From Phragmitibacter sp965284365 (GTDB lineage: Bacteria; Verrucomicrobiota; Verrucomicrobiia; Verrucomicrobiales; Verrucomicrobiaceae), in contig OZ260079.1 of NCBI GenBank assembly GCA_965284365.1, positions 6,014,001-6,078,000 of the forward strand: a stretch of 64,000 nucleotides of DNA, in the 5' to 3' direction. The position numbers and the translations under genes were made by a program. How positions within the stretch are numbered: the first letter of the stretch is position 1; each line of letters begins with the position of its first letter. This document shows positions 26,275-34,739 of this stretch, one piece after another. The notes beneath the pieces were generated by a model. That model was not told the origin of the DNA. It did no database searches and saw only the letters and a list, made by a program, of their open reading frames with translations.

Positions 26275-26289
26275 AGGAGACCCGTCATT
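26275..26289 (+). promoter_or_regulatory. Ribosome binding site and AUU initiation codon of infC
   Basis: AGGAGA at 26275-26280 lies seven bases before an ATT at 26287, in frame with the infC coding sequence; no ATG or GTG occurs between. AUU starts are a known hallmark of infC in E. coli, where IF3 discriminates against its own non-canonical start and thereby represses its synthesis. The spacing and the strong Shine-Dalgarno, rare in this window, support the same autoregulation here. Confidence 0.8.
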
Positions 26290-27156
26290 AGCACATTCCC
26301 TAACAACCGCCCCAGACCCGGCTACAACCGGAACAACCGTTACCAGGATCAAACTCGCGTCAACGAACGCATCCGCGTGCCCAAGGTCCGCGTCATCGAC
26401 GGCATCAGCGGAGCTCAGATCGGTGTCCTCCTCACCGGCCAGGCCCTCCGCATGGCCAAGGAACGCGGCCTCGACCTCGTCGAAATCTCCGCCAGCGCCG
26501 ACCCGCCCGTCTGCAAGATCGTCGACTACGGCAAATACAAGTACGAGCAGGAAAAGCGCAAAAAGGAAGCCGCCAAGGCCCAGAAAGGCGGCAAACTGAA
26601 GGAACTCAAATTCCGCGTCGGCATCGACCCGCACGACTACCTTATTAAGCTCGCCCACGCCGAGGAATTCCTCTCCGAAGGAAACAAGGTCCGCATCCAG
26701 CTCATGTTCAAAGGCCGCCAGATGGCCCACCAGGAAATCGGTTTCATCCTGGCCAAGCGCATCCGCGAAGATCTTTCCACTATGGCCACCCTGGACCAGG
26801 ATCCCAAGATGGCTGGCCGCAATATCAACATGCAGATGACCCCTCTGCCTGAGAAACAGCGCGTCCGCAAACTGGCCAACTTCAAACACGGCAAGTTCAT
26901 CGACCCCGAGGAAGAAGACAACACCCACGAAACGCATCCCGACGACGACCACGGCCCCGAAGCCGATGCGAACGGCGACGGAACCGAGAATGGCAACGGC
27001 AACGTTGAAGCCACAAAGGAACAAGCGCCAGCCAAAGCGAACAGCAATGGTAACGGCAACGGCGCCAGCAAGCCAAAAGTGAAGCCCAAACCAGTCTTCG
27101 TTGACCCAGACGCCATCATTGAACCCGACCCTGCGGAAACCCCCGCTTCAGTCTGA
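26287..27156 (+). CDS. infC: Translation initiation factor IF-3 (AUU start)
   Basis: The product has 289 residues when started at ATT 26287 (ISTFPNNRPRPGYNRNN, first residue decoded as Met). The N-terminal domain carries VNERIRVPKVRVID and ALRMAKERGLDLVEIS, the linker is KYKYEQEKRKKEAAKAQK, and the C-terminal domain has ELKFRVGIDPHDYLIKL and VRIQLMFKGRQMAHQEIG. IF-3 binds the 30S subunit and checks the start codon and initiator tRNA. A start at the GTG at 26377 would remove the conserved first 30 residues. An unusual tail of about 80 residues, rich in Asp, Glu, Asn, Gly and Pro, follows the normal C-terminus. The usual rpmI and rplT partners are not next to it. A terminator follows. Confidence 0.95.
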   Translation: MSTFPNNRPRPGYNRNNRYQDQTRVNERIRVPKVRVIDGISGAQIGVLLTGQALRMAKERGLDLVEISASADPPVCKIVDYGKYKYEQEKRKKEAAKAQKGGKLKELKFRVGIDPHDYLIKLAHAEEFLSEGNKVRIQLMFKGRQMAHQEIGFILAKRIREDLSTMATLDQDPKMAGRNINMQMTPLPEKQRVRKLANFKHGKFIDPEEEDNTHETHPDDDHGPEADANGDGTENGNGNVEATKEQAPAKANSNGNGNGASKPKVKPKPVFVDPDAIIEPDPAETPASV

Positions 27157-27202
27157 TTCGATTCAGTCTTCCCTCTCTCCTCTCTCCTCTCTCCCGATTT
27201 AA

Positions 27203-27235
27203 AACCCAGCCCGGCACTCCCGGCTGGGTTTTTTC
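27203..27235 (+). terminator. Rho-independent terminator of infC
   Basis: AACCCAGCC and GGCTGGGTT form a GC-rich stem of nine pairs around a short loop and run directly into TTTTTCTTTT. It lies 46 bases after the infC stop codon. Confidence 0.85.
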
Positions 27236-27265
27236 TTTTCCATTGCGTCCCAATCAAACTCACTT

Positions 27266-28441
27266 CTAAAACTCATACAACGTCCCCGGGAGATCTCCGC
27301 ATACCAGCACACGCCCCCGGTTATCTCCCCATAGATGATGCGGGCCACAATCAATGGCAAACCAGTCCGCAAACGGTTCTGCTGCATTCAGATCAGTGCC
27401 CGCCTCCACACGCATGGCCTGCAAGGTGGCTGCGCCCAAGCCCGCAGCGAGCAGCAGGCTCAGCGTCAGTCGTACACCTGCCGCTTCTCCGCACACCTCT
27501 CCACCTGGCAGGGTCATGGACGGGATCTCTGGCCGCCTGCGGGGATACCGCCCGAAATCGCTATCCATATCGACTGCGGAAAACTCTGACCCCAGCTCTT
27601 CCAGAAAAGGCGCGTACTTCCGGGGCAAGCTGCTGGCCAGCCTCCCGAAAGGCAGGCGTGTCATCGCGCCATCCACAGACCCGTTTTCACCAGCCACACT
27701 TTTCAGCCGCGAGTCCAGTGCCTTCCGCTGGGCAACACTCCAGGGTATGGCGTGGCCCAGAATCCGATGGCATTTGATGAGTCCCTGACTCAGCAGGACC
27801 AATACCTCCAGACCGGACCGGTGCGAGAGTAGGATCTCCCAGACCTCGCCATTGATCGCACGATGCTCTGGAAACTCCCGGAGAAATTCAGGTGAGCGCT
27901 GCCATTCGGAGAAGGGCAGCATGGTGCTTAAAGCCTGATGCAGCCCATTCACAGCATCAATGTCCACCTGCACTCGCTTGGCTGATTGTTCCCCTTCCCC
28001 CAGCCGCTGCTCCCTCATCCACGGCACACAAGGCTTCGCATCACCGGCTGGGCGCTCTTGATGTTCCTTGAAATGTTCACACCAGTTTCCATCCGTTGTG
28101 ACGGTGAAGCCACTGCTGCGCAGACCCTGCCATAGCCGGAAAATTTGTGTCATGGCCAGAGCCGGTGGCACCCAGCCAGACGTGGCACGGTGGATGTGGA
28201 TCTGCATGGGGCAGTGATGATCTGGCTCCTCAGCCGCCACCTGAAAGGCAAGAGTGGAAGTTGCCACGCGCAGACCCTGCACAGGCGACTCCACCAACAA
28301 GCCAATGCATTCTGCCAAAGCGCCGTTGCTCACCGCTGGAGACACCTCAAACCGAAGCGCAAAATCCTGCGGCAAATCATCGTCCGGCGACGGAGATGAT
28401 GCACCTTGGCCCGGTCGGGCTGATTTCTTCACTCTGGACAT
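27266..28441 (-). CDS. Hypothetical protein, last gene of the SseB-like cluster
   Basis: The 391-residue product has no family I recognise. It begins with a charged, Ser/Pro-rich stretch, followed by mixed alpha/beta sequence (ALRFEVSPAVSNGALAECIG, RVATSTLAFQVAAEE). Residues 205-260 (EILLSHRSGLEVLVLLSQG) look helical. The C-terminal part contains LTLSLLLAAGLGAATLQAM, hydrophobic enough for one helix, and then FADWFAIDCGPHHLWGDNRG. The gene begins 31 bases after the stop of the gene at 28473 on the same strand, so co-transcription is likely. A cytoplasmic role with its two upstream neighbours is inference. Confidence 0.6.
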   Translation of the reverse strand: MSRVKKSARPGQGASSPSPDDDLPQDFALRFEVSPAVSNGALAECIGLLVESPVQGLRVATSTLAFQVAAEEPDHHCPMQIHIHRATSGWVPPALAMTQIFRLWQGLRSSGFTVTTDGNWCEHFKEHQERPAGDAKPCVPWMREQRLGEGEQSAKRVQVDIDAVNGLHQALSTMLPFSEWQRSPEFLREFPEHRAINGEVWEILLSHRSGLEVLVLLSQGLIKCHRILGHAIPWSVAQRKALDSRLKSVAGENGSVDGAMTRLPFGRLASSLPRKYAPFLEELGSEFSAVDMDSDFGRYPRRRPEIPSMTLPGGEVCGEAAGVRLTLSLLLAAGLGAATLQAMRVEAGTDLNAAEPFADWFAIDCGPHHLWGDNRGRVLVCGDLPGTLYEF

Positions 28442-28472
28442 CGATGAATTATAAATATTCTCGGAAGCTGAC

Positions 28473-29792
28473 TCAGCCGTTGGACTGAAGCAAGGCCGCC
28501 CTCAGTTGTTCGAAATTCGCTTCCACCTTGTTCCGCATCTTCAGGATCCACGGCCGCTCGCCCTGTTGCGGATAGTATACCCAGCTTCTGGCTCCATACA
28601 CGGAGCGCAGACGCCGCCTTGGGATGACTTCACGGCCTTCCGGTACGAACTTGAGCAACTCCTCCACCACTCGTACGGATTGCTCCTCCCACTCATGCAA
28701 CACCTCCCAACGTTCCTCTGCATCAAGGTCGCCATCCAGGGCCTCCAGCCCGGTTAGGCCCGGCCAGCCTTGCAGATAGTCAGCTAAAAGGCCGGGACAC
28801 AGGATTGAGCTCGGCTTCGCCGCGTCCCCATCACCCTCGTTAATTTCGTAATAGTAAGGCAGGAAGGCACTCTTATGGTCGGATCGATTGATGTAATGCA
28901 CCGCACGGTGATCCACCAGCACAGTCTGTGCGTCGCTGTAGGAGCCGTCCCCTCGCCGCTCCAGCTTCAGCAGCAGATCGATCTCCGCCTGGGACCTCGC
29001 CTGCAGGATCTCCGCCCCGTGGCGCTGATCCCGCCCCGCCAGCAACTCTGCCGCATAGTTCGGCCCTCCGATGTAGCGCCAGTCCGGCCAGTGAGTGAAA
29101 GCGGGCGGCGGATTAAACAGGATCGCATCATAATCATCGCGTGCCGCCAGATTCTGAAAGAGCGCTTCACCCGCCATGTTCTTGAATTCGTAGCGAACTT
29201 CCTTCAGCCTGTACATGCGCAGCAGGTCGAATGCTTCCGTGCTCTGGAAGCGGACTGCCTCCGTCTCACTGGTGAAGAGATGGATGCTGGGCCATGTCTG
29301 CGCCGCCATCACGGACAGAGGCTCATCCCACAGCGTCAGCACCGTCCACTCATGCTCCAGAAACCAGTGGATCTGTCCCGGCGCGGGATTGGCCAGACAC
29401 CTTTCCACCATGGGTACATTGGCCGCCTCACGTAGCGTAGCCAGATGCACGTCCAAGGCAAAATCCAGCCGCCACGGCCTGCCAAACTCAAAGGCGATAC
29501 CCTGACAAGTCTCCCGCACAAACGAAACCAGATCATGCACCAGGCCCTGCCCCGTGACGCTTATCCATGACGCAGGCTTGGCTTCCGTCACACTTGCCCA
29601 TTCCTCATGCGTCAGCGGCGCCACGCACGCGCAGAGACAGAGTCCACCATCCGCCAAAGCTGGGACCAGCAAAGGCCTCCCGTCCGGGCCTACCGGCACC
29701 TGCCAGGTGCGGTGCGCCGTGAGATAAGCAAAGAGCTCGTCAAACTCGATGACGCTGGCGCGGAAGTTCTGAAGAGCGGCGGCAGGGTCCAT
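28473..29792 (-). CDS. SseB-like domain protein (paralogue of the 29908 gene)
   Basis: The 439-residue protein shows repeated SseB-type features. One is a 'W-x-VPV-x-DG-P' strand (TWQVPVGPDGRPLLVPAL) followed by HLATLREAANVPMVERCLAN. A second unit has SIHLFTSETEAVRF and DAILFNPPPAF, which match the 'F.TS' and 'NPP' positions of the SseB fold. It shares ATLREx ... PAPGQ with the protein at 29908. SseB domains are accessory protein-protein modules, named from an enhanced-sensitivity or secretion context; no catalysis is expected. The C-terminal half is unassigned. It is the middle gene of a leftward cluster. Confidence 0.55.
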   Translation of the reverse strand: MDPAAALQNFRASVIEFDELFAYLTAHRTWQVPVGPDGRPLLVPALADGGLCLCACVAPLTHEEWASVTEAKPASWISVTGQGLVHDLVSFVRETCQGIAFEFGRPWRLDFALDVHLATLREAANVPMVERCLANPAPGQIHWFLEHEWTVLTLWDEPLSVMAAQTWPSIHLFTSETEAVRFQSTEAFDLLRMYRLKEVRYEFKNMAGEALFQNLAARDDYDAILFNPPPAFTHWPDWRYIGGPNYAAELLAGRDQRHGAEILQARSQAEIDLLLKLERRGDGSYSDAQTVLVDHRAVHYINRSDHKSAFLPYYYEINEGDGDAAKPSSILCPGLLADYLQGWPGLTGLEALDGDLDAEERWEVLHEWEEQSVRVVEELLKFVPEGREVIPRRRLRSVYGARSWVYYPQQGERPWILKMRNKVEANFEQLRAALLQSNG

Positions 29793-29907
29793 GGGGTCTC
29801 ACAAAGGAACGCGCACACTCCCATCCGCAACTGAAATACGTGAAGGGGCGCAGCCGCCAAATTCTTCACCCAGGACGCATTTCACACACGACTCCATCTG
29901 GAATTCC

Positions 29908-31395
29908 CTAAAGCCATGCCCATGCTTTCGTAAAACGCCGCGCAGTCGCCAGCGAGGCCTCCAGCCAGCCACGGTTATTGGCATGAGGATGTTCCCGCAG
30001 ATTCTTCGCGCCATGCCGCGTCAGCATGGCCGAGCGAGGCACCTTACTGACACCCTTCGGCAGGCAACTCAACACCAGGGAAGCCATATACTCACGCCGC
30101 TTCGCGATCTCAATGTCATCCGCCTTCACCTGCATCAGTTTGCCGAACCAGACTTTTCCCGGATCATAAAGCGCAGCCGGCGCACGCTTGTTAATATCTC
30201 CGGCATTCAGCATCATGATCGCCTCCCCCGGGCAAATCACTTGTGAGGGCAGATCCGCAGCCTTCTGCCCCTCCGCTTCCGGCAACAAAACCAGCCATGG
30301 TGTGAATTGGTCCCTGGCATCTGATCCATAGGACCGCCACTTGATCCGGATGAGGTGACGACCGTCCTCATCCTTCTCCTCATAGACACGCAGTTCGCGG
30401 TTTTCCATCGCTCCTCTTAGACAGATGCCATGCCATGTATCCAGTTCATACCGGCTGCGCACGATTGGAGGATTTGCGTTGATGCGCGTGTCACGCCCCT
30501 GCAGCAGATGATGTACCTCCGCTGGTGAGAAGTAGATGCTGTGCACCTTTCCGCGTTCCTCGCGGTTATCCAGATTGAACTGGATGGAGTCGAGTTCATC
30601 CTCCTTCATAAAGCGTGCGAAGAGTTCCCGTGCCGGCATCGCCACCAGGTCCGGATCATCCCCGGCATGAGACGCCAGTTGCGGATGCGTGTAGGCCCAC
30701 ACTGACCACCCCACGTCAGCCGGGGAGGATGGCAGCCCACCTTTTTTCCCCCTACGCTCCACATAGAGCGTGCCATTCAGCAGCGTCTCGACCTGGCCTG
30801 GAGCAGGGTCTAGCAGACATGCTTCGTAGTCCAGGCCCGCCACCATCTCCCGCAGCGTGGCGAAGTGCCCGCGAGACAATTCCTGCGGCGGGGCCTCCGG
30901 CGCGAAGTGCAGCAGCAGCCCATCCAGTTCATCAGGCAAATGTCGGGCCAGCGTCCGGCCATCCACCACCTGACAAGGCTTTGCATCCGTCTGACTTTCG
31001 GGGGCATAAAGATAGACCGGCAGCAAGTGCCCACCGTCACCCTTCGGCCATAGCGCCGCCTCCGGCTCAGGCTCCCATGGCCGCAATCTTGCCCCCCGGT
31101 GTTCCCCTCTCTTCGCGGAGACCAGCTTAGGCTTCCCTGCGGAATCCACTGGTATATGCCACTGGTCAGCCTCGACCACGATGCGTAATGGGGACAAAGG
31201 CCTCTTCGCCCGCTCCGCCGCCTGGGCAAACAGATCCAGCACAAACGCCTGAAACTTAGCCCTCCGCTCCAGTTCCTCCTGAGTCACCGGGGGCGTATAA
31301 AAGTGCGGACCTGTCGTAGGTGCAGACGGCTCAAACAGATGCGAATTGTTAAACAGCGCCTCCGCCAAAAGTTGGGAAAGTTCGGAACCGTTCAT
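29908..31395 (-). CDS. SseB-like domain protein (first gene of cluster)
   Basis: I prefer the ATG at 31395 (MNGSELSQLLAEALFNN; 495 residues), since the extension to 31479 reads through untypical sequence. The SseB-like core starts at LRIVVEADQWHIPVDSAGKP, continues with GGHLLPVYLYAPESQ, and ends with FATLREMVAGLDYEACLLD and PAPGQVETLLNG. The last motifs are shared with the neighbour at 28473. A second segment at about 245-400 (QFNLDNREERGKVHSIYFSP) may be another degenerate unit. The C-terminal 90 residues are basic. No signal peptide is present. The three genes 31395 to 27266 read in one direction with gaps of 115 and 31 bases. Confidence 0.55.
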   Translation of the reverse strand: MNGSELSQLLAEALFNNSHLFEPSAPTTGPHFYTPPVTQEELERRAKFQAFVLDLFAQAAERAKRPLSPLRIVVEADQWHIPVDSAGKPKLVSAKRGEHRGARLRPWEPEPEAALWPKGDGGHLLPVYLYAPESQTDAKPCQVVDGRTLARHLPDELDGLLLHFAPEAPPQELSRGHFATLREMVAGLDYEACLLDPAPGQVETLLNGTLYVERRGKKGGLPSSPADVGWSVWAYTHPQLASHAGDDPDLVAMPARELFARFMKEDELDSIQFNLDNREERGKVHSIYFSPAEVHHLLQGRDTRINANPPIVRSRYELDTWHGICLRGAMENRELRVYEEKDEDGRHLIRIKWRSYGSDARDQFTPWLVLLPEAEGQKAADLPSQVICPGEAIMMLNAGDINKRAPAALYDPGKVWFGKLMQVKADDIEIAKRREYMASLVLSCLPKGVSKVPRSAMLTRHGAKNLREHPHANNRGWLEASLATARRFTKAWAWL

Positions 31396-31780
31396 GCAGA
31401 GAAGATGGTGAAACGAGCGACAGTCATGGTTGTGTTGAACTGTGCCGTGCAGCTTAATTCGCACAACATCTGGCAGCAATTACGAGAAACCATTTGTTCA
31501 CGCCGTCGCGCAAATGTCACCACAATCTCCCACGGTTTTCCATTCCGTACCACAAACCAACTCCAAGCACGGCAAATATCTCGATCCTGAGAAAGGAGAC
31601 GATATGCACGAAGAGACCACGTCGATGCGAATGCCACCAGGCACGGCATCTTTCCTCGCCATCACTGCTCATCACCCATCAACCTTTGTGCCTTTGTGCC
31701 TTTGTGTGAAATGAATAGACATCGCCAACTTCCCGACGCCATTCATACAACCGGCCTCGCCTACTCCTCATTTGACGCAA

Positions 31781-31814
31781 CAAAGCCCGGCGCACACTCA
31801 TGCACCGGGCTTTG
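31781..31814. terminator. Strong hairpin CAAAGCCCGG/CCGGGCTTTG in a gene-free gap
   Basis: Ten perfect pairs (31781-31790 with 31805-31814) enclose a 14-base loop. TTGGTTGTTTG follows on the + strand, and the minus-strand side reads TTGCGTC. It could end transcription in either direction, but no annotated gene ends nearby; the closest start, at 31395, points away from it. It may mark an unannotated small RNA. Confidence 0.45.
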
Positions 31815-31964
31815 TTGGTTGTTTGCTGTCCAGAGAATCAACCGAGATGCTCCGATAACAGTTGGCCCTACCAGCGCCTGTGCAATCCTAATATCAGGAC
31901 GCTGGCAGATCCAAACACATGTAACGTACGCAGGACCCGGGCTAAGCCAACCCTGAGAAAGAGA

Positions 31965-32075
31965 TCAGGTGTTCGCCTTTTTGGCATGCTGATCCGCATC
32001 CTCATTCCCGTCGCGCGCACGCTCTACCAACAAGCGGAAACATACACAACCGATCAAAGCTGCCAGAATCCTCAT
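31965..32075 (-). CDS. Possible 36-residue membrane peptide
   Basis: The minus-strand ATG at 32075 opens MRILAALIGCVCFRLLVERA and ends with a charged tail (RDGNEDADQHAKKANT). A hydrophobic N-terminus followed by a hydrophilic end is what a small membrane protein would show. No Shine-Dalgarno is visible, and I know no homologue. This is a tentative call. Confidence 0.3.
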   Translation of the reverse strand: MRILAALIGCVCFRLLVERARDGNEDADQHAKKANT

Positions 32076-32216
32076 TCACGCGATACGCGGGCGTAAAAAC
32101 AGCCGACCACAGCGCTGTGAGGCACCATGCCGACTTCCGGTTTTGTTTGCTTCAATGCGAATCACCTAATGCGATCCGAATCTAACTCTCGCGCTTCAAT
32201 CCAATGGGTCATTGAA

Positions 32217-32408
32217 TTAAAACGCACCCGCGCAGAAATACGCCAATCCTGCCACGAGCATCGCCAGCGTGACCTTGACCGCAGCCGCAAGAGGCAAAGC
32301 GGGCTCGCGACGCGCGTGATGGGAGTAATTCACGAGGCTGCCTCCAAAGCAAAGCGGAGACATGGCAAACCTTTCAGCAGCGGACGGAAGTGTTTTGAGG
32401 TGCTTCAT
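32217..32408 (-). CDS. Possible 63-residue protein with C-terminal membrane helix
   Basis: From ATG 32408 the frame reads MKHLKTLPSAAERFAMSPLC and ends with a hydrophobic segment (VKVTLAMLVAGLAYFCAGAF). It lies 141 bases upstream of the 36-codon frame on the same strand. A tail-anchored membrane protein is plausible. There is no known family and no clear ribosome site. Confidence 0.3.
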   Translation of the reverse strand: MKHLKTLPSAAERFAMSPLCFGGSLVNYSHHARREPALPLAAAVKVTLAMLVAGLAYFCAGAF

Positions 32409-32720
32409 ATTGCCACCGTATTCGGGAAGCCGTGCAAACATGCGCGTGTAAAAAGTTTGCCGACTGCCGAGCCATTCGCTCCATCCTATAATTTTCATAT
32501 TTAATGAAATCCTTTAGACGGTAATGGTGCTTATTTGTGGCAGGAGCAGCGAAAACTTCGGCCGTGGATCAACAGGAACAGTCGTGCTAGTTGTGCCGTC
32601 CACCCCCCCGTTTAAGCGCACGCTTGGCAGCGGTTCGCCGTTTTGTTAGGCTATTGAGGAAACGATCTCTTGAGTTCATTGCACACGCTGACGGCCGATC
32701 ATCATCTTTGCTTCATCTGC

Positions 32721-33368
32721 ATGACTATTCGGCATCAAGAGAGCCCCAGCCCCGGCGCCGATGAAGCATCTCCCCACGTGGTCGCGCCACCACGGAAGAC
32801 CAAGGCTCTTCTGTTCACAATCTTTATCGTGGCTCTCATCATCGTTGGCTATTCAGCATGGCTGCACCGTCCCGCTCCGGCCTTGCCGCGCCTTGAGTAT
32901 GTGAAGGAGACCATCGATAAGTTCAGTCCTAATCTCGTCACCCTGCGGCTCGTTAATGACACGCCGCATGACTTTTATTATCATGCCATGGATCCCGGGG
33001 AGCCGACGGTCTTTGCCTATATGCGCTACGACGATGACTGGGGCCGCATTACCGGAGGCGGTGACCCGGGGACCCTCACTCCCTATCTCTTGCCCAGTGG
33101 CAGCAAGATTGAGTTCGAATGTTTTCACCCTCTGGCTGGCGCCCTCGATCCGCGTGTGGTCGTCTTCGGCATTAGTGGCAGGCTTCACTCGCCCCCGGCC
33201 TCATTGCCGGACTATGCTGAGACCTATCTCAAGCCATCCCGCACAGCGCGGTTTATTTACTCGCTGAGGAACTACCTCGGTCTCAAGCCAGACCGTCTCA
33301 CCTACCAGGTGGTCCCTCCCGAAGGCTTCATCTATACACCTGCGGTCCGGGTCAATAACATACGCTGA
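32721..33368 (+). CDS. Membrane-anchored protein, RLVNDT family member 1
   Basis: The ATG at 32721 (MTIRHQESPSPG) gives 215 residues. A single membrane helix (KALLFTIFIVALIIVGYSAWL) is preceded by a 29-residue cytoplasmic part. The outer domain has the family signature TLRLVNDTPHDFYYHAM and the later FGISGRLHSPPASLP. Two tandem relatives follow at 33385 and 34015 with the same plan and motif, so this is a three-copy local family. No known domain matches. The outer part is likely beta-rich and periplasmic. Confidence 0.6.
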   Translation: MTIRHQESPSPGADEASPHVVAPPRKTKALLFTIFIVALIIVGYSAWLHRPAPALPRLEYVKETIDKFSPNLVTLRLVNDTPHDFYYHAMDPGEPTVFAYMRYDDDWGRITGGGDPGTLTPYLLPSGSKIEFECFHPLAGALDPRVVVFGISGRLHSPPASLPDYAETYLKPSRTARFIYSLRNYLGLKPDRLTYQVVPPEGFIYTPAVRVNNIR

Positions 33369-33384
33369 GCCAGATCTTCTCTTC

Positions 33385-33987
33385 ATGCGCAAATGCTGGA
33401 TCATCATCTTCCTCCTCTTGGTCATCCCCATCATCGCGGGCTACACGGCATGGCACTCTTTCCGCAGCTCAGCGCTGCCTCATATCGAGATCGTGAGTGA
33501 GAATGTCGAGGAGACCACACAAGGTGAGTCGGGCCAGAAAAAAGCCGTGACCCTGCGGCTCGTCAATGACACCGGGCACGACTATTACTACCAGGGATTT
33601 CTTCATCCGGAGCCGGCCGCTCATCGTTACGTCGACGTGCCCCTTTACGGCTGGCTGTGCATCTCCGACCTTGGCAGCTTGAATCTCACGCAGCACCTCC
33701 TGCCCCGAGGCGGGAGCATCACGTTTCACCATGTGCCGCATTTGGACCCGGCTATTCCATGGTTTATTATTGGCGTCAGTGTCACCAAATCTGACGGAAA
33801 AGCACCCGCTGCAGCCGTTCCCTATGCCACTGCGGAACGTGTTCTGCCCTCCGCCTTCGACAAATCGGTGAACTGGCTAAAAGACCATCTGCGTCTTCCC
33901 ATCCAGCGCCGTATTACCCCAACCGTTCTGCCATCGGGTCTCGTTTATTCACCGCCGCTTCCCAACCAGAATCATCCCGAGCCGTAG
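33385..33987 (+). CDS. Membrane-anchored protein, RLVNDT family member 2
   Basis: The 200-residue product opens with a membrane helix (RKCWIIIFLLLVIPIIAGYT) and the conserved AWHSFRSSALPHIEIVSE. The motif VTLRLVNDTGHDYYYQGF matches its neighbours, as does the IIGVSVTKSDG segment near residue 130. It begins 16 bases after the previous stop, so the three genes are probably one transcript. Function unknown. Confidence 0.6.
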   Translation: MRKCWIIIFLLLVIPIIAGYTAWHSFRSSALPHIEIVSENVEETTQGESGQKKAVTLRLVNDTGHDYYYQGFLHPEPAAHRYVDVPLYGWLCISDLGSLNLTQHLLPRGGSITFHHVPHLDPAIPWFIIGVSVTKSDGKAPAAAVPYATAERVLPSAFDKSVNWLKDHLRLPIQRRITPTVLPSGLVYSPPLPNQNHPEP

Positions 33988-34014
33988 GGTTTCACAGCGG
34001 CCAAATTATCCTTT

Positions 34015-34644
34015 ATGCGCAAACGCCGCATCATTGCCTTCCTCATCCTGAGCATTCTCATCATCGCTGGCTATGCGGCATGGTATTACTTCAGCACGCC
34101 AGCGCTGCCCCACATCGAGATAATTGACAAAGGCGAGGTGTTGGTAGGCGAGCACCGGGAGAGGCAAAGGACCATCAGGTTACGCCTGGTGAATGACACT
34201 GCGGAGGACTTCCATTACCACGCCCTGCCAGGTCTATCTGGCCCCGCTCCTCATATCTATAACCAGGGCTATTCGGGGTGGCGTTTGATGTCCATGAAGC
34301 CCTCTGATGCACCGAAGCTTTACTCACAGCGCTTGGATAAAGGCGCCGCTGTAGAGTTTGAGTGCACGCTCTATCATCCGCCCGACGTACCGCTCCCGGC
34401 TCGACTTCGCCCGCCGTCCTCCACCCATATCATCGGCGTGAGCGGTTCACTCGGGTCACCGCCCACCGCAGCCCCTCCGCTTCAAGAAACTCAGGTGCCA
34501 CGCTCGCGTCTCTCTAAAGCGCTCAGTTATATAAAATTCGCGATCGGACTTCCTTCCGTGGCGTCCTCGCCGGAGGGTATCCTCCCGGAGGACCTCATCT
34601 GGAGCCGTCAGCTGACCATGGAGATCGAGAACGTGAAGAAATAA
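34015..34644 (+). CDS. Membrane-anchored protein, RLVNDT family member 3
   Basis: This 209-residue protein (MRKRRIIAFLILSILIIAGY) is closest to member 2 in its N-terminus (AWYYFSTPALPHIEIID). It keeps IRLRLVNDTAEDFHYHAL and IIGVSGSLGSPP. The gap to member 2 is 27 bases. The middle of the domain varies most among the three copies, which suggests divergence after duplication. Confidence 0.6.
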   Translation: MRKRRIIAFLILSILIIAGYAAWYYFSTPALPHIEIIDKGEVLVGEHRERQRTIRLRLVNDTAEDFHYHALPGLSGPAPHIYNQGYSGWRLMSMKPSDAPKLYSQRLDKGAAVEFECTLYHPPDVPLPARLRPPSSTHIIGVSGSLGSPPTAAPPLQETQVPRSRLSKALSYIKFAIGLPSVASSPEGILPEDLIWSRQLTMEIENVKK

Positions 34645-34739
34645 AAGAATTTCGCCCCTCGCTCGTCATGCTGAAAACATCATCGACTGACCGGCGACCG
34701 TGCCGCTCTTCCCGGATGGCTTTCACCACCGCTGACCCC

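Larger units (their letters stand above)
25108..26286. other. Gene-free gap rich in short repeats
   Basis: I see no convincing gene on either strand in this 1.2 kb. It holds three related palindrome-headed repeats (25315, 25463, 25623), a GAAACTTGATACTTTAAACT element (25577) and a perfect 12 bp palindrome CGGTCATGACCG at 26103-26114. The final 100 bases must contain the infC leader. A 138-codon open frame opposite 25757-26173 has no protein-like composition. Confidence 0.5.
31396..32720. other. Long gap without confident genes
   Basis: Within this 1.3 kb I see CTTTGTGCCTTTGTGCC-type repeat sequence near 31683-31712, the hairpin at 31781, and two small minus-strand frames (31965 and 32217) listed separately. 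Nothing else is gene-like on either strand. Base composition becomes more AT-rich after 32400. Confidence 0.5.

Noticed and set aside
31781..31814. Terminator of the SseB-like operon
   Set aside because: The operon is transcribed away from the hairpin (leftward from 31395), so it cannot end there.
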